Shown here: one piece after another, positions 56,310-64,000 of the stretch
How the letters are laid out: every line of letters starts with the position of its first letter
How positions within the stretch are numbered: position 1 is the stretch's first letter
The notes under the pieces: generated by a model
What the model saw: only the letters and a program-made list of their open reading frames with translations
What the model was told of the DNA's origin: nothing
Databases searched by the model: none
Made by a program: the position numbers and the translations under genes
Source: Dama dama
Taxonomy: Eukaryota > Chordata > Mammalia > Artiodactyla > Cervidae
DNA: 64,000 nucleotides
Assembly (NCBI RefSeq): GCF_033118175.1
Contig: NC_083714.1
Coordinates: forward strand, 16,120,001-16,184,000
Direction of reading: 5' to 3'

Positions 56310-58110
56310 TCCTACTGGCAATAAATTCCCTTGATTTTTGTTTGTCTGAGAAAGTCTTTATATTTCCTTCACTTTTGAAGTGTAATTTCAAAGAGTACAG
56401 AATTGTAAGTTGGTGTTTTCCCTTAGTACGTTATAGTTCACTCTCTGTCTTTTTGCCACACTGTGAGGTATGTGGAGTCTTAGTTCCCCAACCAGGGATT
56501 GAGCCCATGCCCTCTACAGTAGAAGCATGGATTCTTAACCAGTGGACCACGAGGAAATCCCTGACTCTACTCTCTTTTAGTTTGCAAGGTTTCTGAGGAG
56601 AAGTTGGATATAATTATTATTGTTGCTCCTCTCTTGGTAAGGTGTTTTATTCCTCTGGCTTCTTTCAAGATTTTTACTTTGTCTGATTTTCTGAAGTTTG
56701 AAAATATGTCTAAATATAGGGGTTTGTTTGTTTGTTTGCAACTATCCTGCTTGATGTTTTAGTTTCCTGGATTTTTGGTGTGGTATCTAACATTAAGTTT
56801 GGGAAAATTCTCAGGCATTATTGCTGCAAATGCCTCTTTTTCTTTTTTTTCTGGTATTGCCATTACGTATGTTGTTACACCTTTTATACTTGTCCCATAT
56901 TTCTTGGACATTCTGTTTTTTTGCAGGTTTTTACCCTTTGCTTTTCAGTTTGGAAGTTTCTATTGATATATCCTCAAACTCAAAGATTCTTTCCTCAGCC
57001 ACGTTTAGTCTACTAGTGAGCCCATCAAAGATATTCTTCGTTCCTTTTAGAGAGCTTTTGATCTCTAACATTTCTATTTGATTCTTTCTTAGACTTTCCA
57101 TCTCTCTTCTTACATTATCCATGTTTGTGCATGCTGTCTACCTTTTTTTTTTTCATTAAAGCTCTTAGCATATTAATTATAGTTTAAAAAAAAATTCCTC
57201 TCCTGATAATTCCAACATTCCTGCCATACCTGACTCTGGTTGTGATGCTTGTTCAGTGTCTTTGCACTGAGTTTTTCACCTTTTTAGTGTGCTTTGAAAT
57301 TTTTGTTGAAAAGCAGACTTGGTGTACTGTCTAAAAGGAACTGCAGTAAGCAGGCTTTTTGTAATGTAGAGGTAAGCTGTGGGGCAAGAGGAAGAGTTCT
57401 ATAGTCATATGATTAGGTTTCAGTCTTTTGAGGACTCTCTGTCTCTGGACTGAGAGATTCACCAGTGCTTTTGTCTTTCTCTCCTTAGGTGAGATAGGAT
57501 GGCTAGAGAGATCGAGAGTTTTATATTTTCCTTTCCCCATGTGGAAGACTAGAGGGAGGTGGCAATGGTTATTTCACTTCTCCCAAGCTGATTGGGCTCT
57601 GATAAAACCCCAGTAGGCTAGGTTCTGGTAAAATAGTTTCTTATGAGTGTAGACTGTATTAAGCAGACTGTTTTGGAATATTTCATAATTGTTCCTTTTA
57701 CCCTCCTGCTGGAAGCATGAAGGGATTTTTCTCCAATATTCACTATAAGAACCAAGTTGAGTTCATGGAGGTAAAACTCAAAAAATGTGATTCTCCCTAT
57801 GGTTGGGCCTCCCTGTTTTTAACTCTTAGAGTTGTTCACATCGAGCCTCCAGCAATTTGTCATTATAGTCCAGACTTTTGTACCCAGAACTGGTTTCCAT
57901 GGAGGTTTCTGTTTGGAGTTTCTGATCTGATAAATAATGATTCTCTGAATTCCCCATGTATCTCTCCAATTTGGGAGGCAGTTGTTTGCCCTGTGACCTA
58001 AGTTCTTTGTCAGACCTAAGAGGAGTATTGACTTTTTTCCCAGTTTTTTCAGCTTTTTACTTTTGGTAGAATGGAGTGGAAACTTCTTATCTCCTTACAT
58101 GCCAGACTAG
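56310..58110 (-). mobile_element. old L1 5' half, antisense
   Basis: 'tgtctgagaaagtctttata', 'tttgggaaaattctcaggca', 'tcctcaaactcaaagattct', 'agactttccatctctcttct' and 'ccttacatgccagactagaa' mark antisense ORF1/5' region of an old L1. It may be the upstream part of the L1 at 51291-56165, with the endonuclease region deleted, or a separate copy. A CHR SINE sits at 56460-56565. Confidence 0.65.
56460..56565 (-). mobile_element. CHR-type tRNA-Glu SINE, antisense
   Basis: 'tttttgccacactgtgaggt', 'cttagttccccaaccaggga' and 'cttaaccagtggaccacgag' match reverse CHR. Short form, as at 38573-38706. Confidence 0.92.
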
Positions 58111-59974
58111 AAGCCAAAAGTAAAGCAATAAAGTTCTTAGCTGTATTCTGGGCCCTCCAGGTCCATCATGGATCTCCTGCACCATGTTAGTGAGTGAATC
58201 CCTAGGTAAAGCTACTACAATACTCACCTACCACCAGCACTACCAAGCATCACAAAATACTCACAACCCCTTACACATGTTTGAGTTCCTCTTCAAAACA
58301 TACTCACACTGAATATCAGCTATGTATCCATTTGCTTTTTTCTCAAGAAAACAGTTCCATGTGTTTGGAGCCTCTGTGTGATTGTCTATAATTTATGATA
58401 CAACTTCTGTGTACTTACTATTCTTATCTCCTTGAGAGTTTTATGAAATAGCGTTACATTATTTTGGGAGTATTTTTTTTTTAATTTTAGGGAAATACAT
58501 TTTGCAAAGGAAACAATTTTGAAAGAAGTGATTGCTAAATAATCCCCATGCCCTCATGGCCCAACTTCAGTAACTGACTTCTCTTAGATTCAAGCTAATT
58601 TTTGGCAGGAGTAATGGAGGTAGAAGGGAAGCAGAAGGTTCCCAGAGAGGAAGCTGAAGGAAAACTCAGTGTGAGGCGGAGGCTAGAAAGAATCCAAAAT
58701 GAGCCAAGGGGTATTATGTTGAGAACTATTGACAAAGTATAAACAAAGGTTTTTAAATTTTCTTTTTAAGCCTTTTTTCTCTTAAGGATATAATAATTCA
58801 ATAGTCTGTTAAATCTAAGCACACATATCTTATTTTCTCTTTAACCTATTTAAGAAGGATATTTATCAGCTGGTCATGTTCTACTGAAAATTTTTTCATG
58901 TGTTTTCATTTTATTATAAATAACATACCAGAGGTTTGTCCTAAATTAACTTTGTTTCACTTCTTCTTTATCAAAATTGATTAACTAGGGATGTTTAATG
59001 AGAAACATGGAAGTGGGATAAAATAGGTAGAATGGAGAAGCCATAGATATTTGAAAAAATCTTAATCTTTACCTCAAATGGAAGAAAAAAATCTTGATAA
59101 CTGAAAGTGCCAAGGCTCTCATTTCCTCATTTGTGAGTATGGGCATTTCAGATTAAATCATGTTATTTTAGAAAAATCAGTAGGTCTCATAAAATTACCA
59201 GCCTCCTCGTGAATGCAGAACAGGGTTTCTGAAAGCAAATATGATTTGTTGCTCTGTTCTATATGTATACTTATAGAAATCGATGAGAGATATGGAATAA
59301 CCAGATAATTCCTTGGCAGTCCCTGATAAGTCACTTTTCCTTCCATTATGAGAGGAGAAGAATATTTTATCGTTATGGAAATTCCAGAGTAAATTTCCAC
59401 TGGCTTCTCTGGCACCCCCACAGTAAGAAGTATAACCTAAGCTCTGTTGTTCAGCATAACTTTCAGTCGGTCCTTTTAGGCTGTTAGACACAAAACAGGT
59501 CACAAACATTAATTCTTCTGCATGGGCCATTTCTTCACCATTCAGACAAAGGCAACAGTCAACCAGGAGCCCCAGTGGAAGTCACAGAATAGCCTACTAA
59601 ACAAGAAACATTGGACTGCTGTTGAGAGTATTTGAGCCCCATAGTGAATACTCTATCCTTTGAATTTTCCATCTATAAAACACGAAAATCAATGTCTTTC
59701 ACATACTAATTATAATGGAGATGAACAAATTCCACAGAAAATCCTCCAAATTACATTACACATGGGCTTCTGCCTACTTTCTTATCTCAGCCATCATAGC
59801 TTTCTACATCTTTGCCCTGGGGAAATTATTGGGAAACAATGGAATGGCAAACAATGGATGGAGGGATGCAGAGGCAATAAGAACCGAAGGGTTTCCACCC
59901 ATTAAGGAACTGATGCTTCTCTCAACTCCAGCATATTTGTTACCAGGTCATCTTTACCAGAGAGTTCAGCACAA
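58111..59974. other. unassigned, possibly single-copy sequence
   Basis: About 1.9 kb in which I recognise no repeat. It contains a minus-strand open frame at 59195-59566 (see separate entry) and two overlapping short plus-strand frames near 59660-59978 without domain resemblance. Confidence 0.45.
59199..59480 (-). other. candidate exon or open reading frame, unknown product
   Basis: The minus strand is open for about 111 codons from the first Met (59195-59530; MAHAEELMFVTC... to ...NPVLHSRGGW), and the frame stays open upstream to a stop near 59566. An acceptor-like pyrimidine stretch with AG falls at 59481-59482 and a weak donor (GGCTG then GTAATT) at 59197-59198. That would make a 282-base exon, a multiple of three. 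The peptide (for example YAEQQSLGYTSYCGGAREAS) matches no family I know. It could be chance, a lost gene or a real exon. Confidence 0.15.
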
Positions 59975-59984
59975 TTAATTAAGA

Positions 59985-60175
59985 ACATAGGGCTTTTGTG
60001 TTAGGTTTGGGTTTGAATTTTGGTTCTACCACTCACTCAATCACTGTGGGGTCTTGGACAAGCCCCTACTCTTTCAGGTTCAATTTCTTCATCAGTAAAA
60101 TGAAGCTAAGAATGCCTTCATTAGCTTCCTTTCATGACTAAATGAAATTACTGATGTAAAAGGAGTGTAGCATGC
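59985..60175 (+). mobile_element. MIR SINE
   Basis: 'gttttggttctaccactcac'-type block at 60017, 'ggtcttggacaagcccctac', 'tcaatttcttcatcagtaaa' and 'aatgaaattactgatgtaaa'. Good MIR order on the plus strand. Confidence 0.88.
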
Positions 60176-60481
60176 AGCCCCAAAGCAGTACCCTGCGAGC
60201 AGAGTTTGTGGTGGTGGTGTTTATATTTGTTGTCTTTCTTTGGAACCCATATCCATCCGATGTTTGGTTTCTTTTAACATTATTGTTGAGGGCAGGTTCA
60301 GTGCATACTGTGTAAGCTGATACAAAAGGCCATTGGTCTGAAGCCATTGAATACCTGTTTTTGTCATTTTTCAAAGATGATTTTTGTCTTGTAAAATTTC
60401 TACTCATCTTTATGAACACAGGTTGACTTTAGGTCATGACTCTGGAGCCTAGAGAATTGCCAGGGGTTCAACAAAAAGTTG
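60176..60481. other. unassigned sequence
   Basis: About 300 bases between the MIR and the L1 3' end, with no recognised repeat or gene. The 93-codon minus-strand frame here has no domain. Confidence 0.4.
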
Positions 60482-60752
60482 GGTGACATGTATGGAAAGA
60501 GTAACATGGAAACTTACATTACCATATGTAAAATAGTCAACAGGAATTTGCTGTATGGCTCAGGAAACTCAAACAGGGTCTCTGTATCAACCTAGAGGGG
60601 TGGGATGGGGAAGGAGATGGGAGGGAGTTTCAAAAGGAAGGGGACATATATATACCTATGGCTGATTCATATTGAGGTTTGACAGAAAACAGCAAAATTC
60701 TGTAAAACAATTATCCTTCAATAAAAACAAATTAATTTTTAAAAAAAAGTCA
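60482..60752 (+). mobile_element. L1 3' UTR, sense, 5'-truncated
   Basis: 'gggtgacatgtatggaaaga', 'gaatttgctgtatggctcag', 'catatatatacctatggctg' and 'acaattatccttcaataaaa', then an A-rich end. A different artiodactyl L1 subfamily from 53286-54138. Target duplication not clear. Confidence 0.9.
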
Positions 60753-60999
60753 CGATTAGCTGGTTGTCATTACTAACTAACCAGAGCTTGGAGCAAAAGT
60801 TCTTTCCTAACTAATCTGCTGATAGAGAAGCCATTCAATCAAACTGAACCAAGGCCTTGTGTTTCAGGCCTCTCACCCTTGACTAAGTGGTAAGGCCTGT
60901 GAGAGGGAGTGTTAAACTATGGGTCATGAAACCAGAAAAGTTCAGTCACTTGCGAGATTATGGAAGCTACTAGGCTTTAAAATAATGAATTCTAGAAGG

Positions 61000-63061
61000 G
61001 ATGAGTCAAAATGGCAGAGTAGGAGGATGCAGAGTTCACCTCCCCACACAAATACATCAAGAATACATCTACAAATGGATCAGTTCTCATAGAGCACCCA
61101 CTGAACACTATTAGAGGACCTCGGACACTTAAAAGAGCAAGAAAGACCTGGGTAGGATGAAAGATAGAAGGGAAAAAAAGAGGAAGCAGTGTGGAAACTG
61201 TGCCCTTGAGGGGAGCTGAAGGAGAGGTTCCTGCACCCAGGAAAGCCCCCTCACCAGCAGGGAGATCAATGGGGTCAGAAGGTGGGGGGGCTTTGGGGAC
61301 TCAGCAAACAGCCCAGCAACCAGTTTGTGGTAGGCCAGACAGAGTGAGACCTACACAGATGGTCTGTGCCATAGCCTATGGCCCCAGTGTGAGAAGTGTA
61401 TCCACTGCTGTGGACAGGAGCTGGATGCTGGAACATGGGGTTGGGAGAGAGGACTGCTGCTGGCTGCAAAGAGACAGCCTGAAAAGATGGGAGTGAGGAG
61501 TACTGCAACCAGGAATGTTCATTGAAGAAGCCCAGGGCACCATAGAAATGAAGTGCCATTGTTGAATAGTGTAGTGGCTGCCTCAGCCCCTTGTGCCTGG
61601 GCAGGCTAGTGTGCTCCTGGGCAGCCTCACGAGCAGATGCCAGTGGATGTCCCATGAACAGAGGTGGGGCTGAAACCACAGTTGAGCACCAGGACCATGC
61701 AGCTAAGGAAGAAGAGTTGAAATCTCCCATCATGACTGTGTGAACCATGGATTTACACCCCTATGGCTGGCTTTGTGAACTCAGTGCCCACAGAACATCT
61801 GAAAAGACCACGAGTGCTCTTGAAGCTGAGGTGGATCTAGCTTTAGCAAGTGTGGCTTTGTGGGCATGTACATGTCGGGGCTGGTTACAGCCCAGAGTCT
61901 GAGCTTCCTCTATAGCACCCACAGCAGGCCCAGGTGCAAGATGGCTGCAGTCCTGGGACTTGACTTCAGTAGATCTACACTGATTGCCTGGTGAAAATAA
62001 TGCCTGCAAGATACGAGAGCCAATTACCAGCATATCCATAGTTATGGTGGGGCTAAGAGCAGTGACAATTAGTATAATTTGTGAGCTTGCAGAATGGGTG
62101 AAAGGTGACACAGCAGAGCACACCCACAGGTAAACAGCTCCAGAGGAGGAATACTCAGTGGCTTCTCTCCCAGTGACTTCTCTCCCAGTGGGAGCACTCC
62201 AATCCCACATACCTCACACTGCATATCAGAAACACAGCTAAGAAACCGATCTGGGGGAGGGGGGGGCTCTACAACAATGACAGAACAGACCCCACCCCTG
62301 ACAGGGCAGTGGGGCAGTGACAACCACAGAGCAAAAGGGAAGCCCCACTCAATATTCAGTGCAGGTTCTGGTCACCACAAAATCAGTCACACCTCCTATC
62401 AAAGGGATAATGGCCAGCCAACACTGAGGGAGGAGGCAGCAGATATCCATAGTAAAAACAGCCCTTGCACCAAAAGATATTATACCCACATAGGCTACAC
62501 AGGGCTATTTCCACATAAAAATAGTCCTCCAAGACAGTCTGAGGGTCTGATATTGGGAGGAAGAACCTACAGAACATACAGCCTTGAGAGGGAGAGAAGC
62601 TTGAGTATAGGAGTTCCACAGGGCTGGGGGAAATGGGACTCCACTCTTAGAGGGCACGTACCAAGCAGCACCTCCATAGCAACCTGGGCTAGACATACAT
62701 AGGGGTCTTGGAGGGTCACCTGTAATTCACTATGGGGTAAAGGGGCAAGGATACTGGTTACAGAGGCCTCAAGGAATATTGACTGGTGTGAACTTTCCCA
62801 GAGGTGCCCATTTTGGCACTAAGACCCAGTCCCAACCCAAGGGCCTATAGGCTCCAGTGCTGAATGCCTCAGGCCAAACAACCAGCAAGATGGGAACATA
62901 GCACACCCATCAACAGACTGACTGCCTAAAGTCGTATGGAGCTGACATCCACCTCAAAACACACCCCTTGACATGACCCTGCCCACCAGAGGGCCAAGAC
63001 CCCAGTTCCTCTCACCAGAGGGCAGGCACCAGTCCCTCCCACCAGGAAGCCTGCACAAGGT
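61000..63061 (+). mobile_element. L1 5' UTR, sense
   Basis: Begins at 'gtcaaaatggcagagtagga', the characteristic start of artiodactyl L1 5' UTRs, and continues with GC-richer sequence ('caggaaagccccctcaccag', 'ccagtccctcccaccaggaa'). Open frames of up to 157 codons inside it (61275-61748 minus, 62277-62702 plus) have no protein resemblance and are by-products of GC content. It presumably holds the decayed L1 promoter. The ORF1 expected after it is missing (see 63212). Confidence 0.8.
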
Positions 63062-63073
63062 ATAGACTGGCTG

Positions 63074-63199
63074 CTGCTGCTAGGTCACTTCAGTCGTGTC
63101 CAACTCTGTGCGACCCCGTAGACAGCAGCCCACCAGGCTCCCCCATCCCTAGGATTCTCCAGGCAAGAGTACTGGAGTGGGGTGCCATTGCCTTCTCTA
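63074..63199 (-). mobile_element. Bov-A SINE monomer, antisense
   Basis: 'ctgctgctaggtcacttcag' to 'tgccattgccttctct'. The perfect 12-bp target duplication ATAGACTGGCTG at 63062-63073 and 63200-63211 shows that it entered the already rearranged L1. Confidence 0.95.
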
Positions 63200-63211
63200 A
63201 TAGACTGGCTG

Positions 63212-64000
63212 AATGGATACAAAAACAAGATAATATATGTGCTCTCTATAGGAGAACCACTTTAGACCTAGTGACGCATATAGATTGAAAGTGAGAGAAT
63301 GGAAAAAGATAACCCATCAAAATGGAAATTAAAAAACTGGAGTAGCAATACTCATATCAGAAAAAATAGACTATAAAATACTATTACAAGAAGCAAGGAC
63401 ACTACATAATAATCAAGGGACCAATCCAAGAAGAAGACATACATGTAAATATTTATGCACTGAGCATAGGAGCATGGTAAATAATCTGCCTGCGATACAG
63501 GAGACTAGGGTTTGATCCCTGGGTCAGGAAGACCTTCTGGAGAAGGGAATGGCAATCCACTCCAGTATTCTTGCCTGGAGAATCCCATGGACAGAGAAGC
63601 CTGATGGGCTACAGTCTGTGGGGTCGCAAAGAGTTGGACATGACTGAGTGACTAACATATGTATACACATAGGAGCACCTTAATACATAAGGCAAACACT
63701 AACAGGCATAAGAGTGTAAATTGAGAGTAACACAATCATAGTGGGGAACTTTAACACTCCATTTACAGTCTTAAATGACACAATAGACCAAACAAACTTA
63801 TTGATATTTATAGGGCATTCCACCTGAAACCAGCAGAATAGACTTTCTTTCCTAGTGTACATGGAACATTCTCCAAGATGGATCACACCTTGGACTACAA
63901 ATTAAGCCTTAGTAAATTTAAGAAAATTGAAATCATATCAAGCATCTTTTCTAGCCACAACCATATGAGATTATAAATCACTTACAGGAAAATCATGTTA
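63212..64000 (+). pseudogene. L1 ORF2 endonuclease region, decayed, runs off window
   Basis: Degenerate ORF2 sequence starts with 'actggctgaatggatacaaa' (about codon 25 of ORF2 by comparison with known L1s). It passes 'gagagaatggaaaaagataa', 'ggagtagcaatactcatatc', 'gaactttaacactccattta' and 'atggaacattctccaagatg', which covers the APE-type endonuclease domain. Stops and frameshifts disable it and a Bov-tA splits it at 63475-63667. It continues past the right edge. Being joined to the 5' UTR at 63061, it lacks ORF1. Confidence 0.88.
63475..63667 (+). mobile_element. Bov-tA SINE, head-truncated
   Basis: 'taaataatctgcctgcgata' to 'gttggacatgactgagtgac'; the first ~20 bases of the usual head are absent. 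The perfect 10-bp target duplication CATAGGAGCA at 63465-63474 and 63668-63677 lies in ORF2. Confidence 0.95.

Noticed and set aside
61275..61748. 157-codon minus-strand open frame, the longest in the window
   Set aside because: It lies antisense inside a GC-richer L1 5' UTR, has no recognisable domain, and overlaps another chance frame on the other strand.
62277..62702. 141-codon plus-strand open frame
   Set aside because: Also within the L1 5' UTR. Those UTRs are non-coding and often hold chance open frames.
1..64000. An undescribed multi-gene system or operon
   Set aside because: The window is vertebrate repeat-rich DNA with no cluster of intact genes. The interesting structure is in the nested insertions, not in a coding system.

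Overview
This window is mammalian nuclear DNA from a pecoran ruminant, most likely a bovid (cattle, buffalo, sheep or goat; the species cannot be fixed from sequence alone). The evidence is many copies of repeats limited to ruminants or strongly enriched in them: Bov-tA and Bov-A2 SINEs, BovB (RTE-type) LINEs and their short 3'-end derivatives, the tRNA-Glu 'CHR' SINEs, and artiodactyl L1 3' ends. These lie on an older mammalian layer of MIR, L2, old L1, hAT-type MER elements and an ERVL provirus. The DNA is AT-rich and poor in CpG. I found no intact protein-coding gene, no rRNA, tRNA or snRNA gene and no CRISPR array. Every longer open frame I could explain is a repeat remnant or its antisense shadow. 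The window is best read as intergenic or deep intronic sequence.

Layout. 1-1720: unassigned sequence, with one exon-like stretch. 1720-6790: ancient LINE remnants and an old hAT element, repeatedly broken by Bov-A2, Bov-tA, L1 and BovB insertions. 6790-8500: mostly unassigned, with a POU-octamer site. 8500-12715: an old minus-strand L1 in three pieces, split by two LTR/retrovirus-like blocks. 12715-21140: a decayed plus-strand ERVL provirus (internal gag/pol remnants and a 3' LTR, with a possible 5' LTR), itself hit by Bov-tA, BovB and hAT elements. 21140-25430: old L1 fragments around a BovB copy that keeps almost a whole reverse transcriptase domain. 25430-28800: MIR, L2 and unassigned sequence. 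28800-32640: plus-strand L1 interrupted by a BovB end, an ancient LINE interrupted by a palindromic MITE, then minus-strand L1 and a MIR. 32870-35485: the longest BovB copy, interrupted by a short L1 with an inverted 5' half. 36270-41440: a long minus-strand L1 with five nested insertions. 41440-50070: the most MIR-rich and oldest stretch, with unassigned sequence. 50085-58110: nested minus-strand L1s, including a younger L1 flanked by a perfect 19-bp target duplication. 58110-60480: unassigned DNA with a candidate open frame and a MIR. 60480-64000: an L1 3' end, then an L1 5' UTR joined directly to the ORF2 endonuclease region.

The window works as a record of successive transposition. Many insertions keep target-site duplications, so their relative age can be read from which element interrupts which. 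Repeat family names come from recalled consensus sequences, not from a database search. Names for the older hAT, MITE and LTR families are given cautiously.
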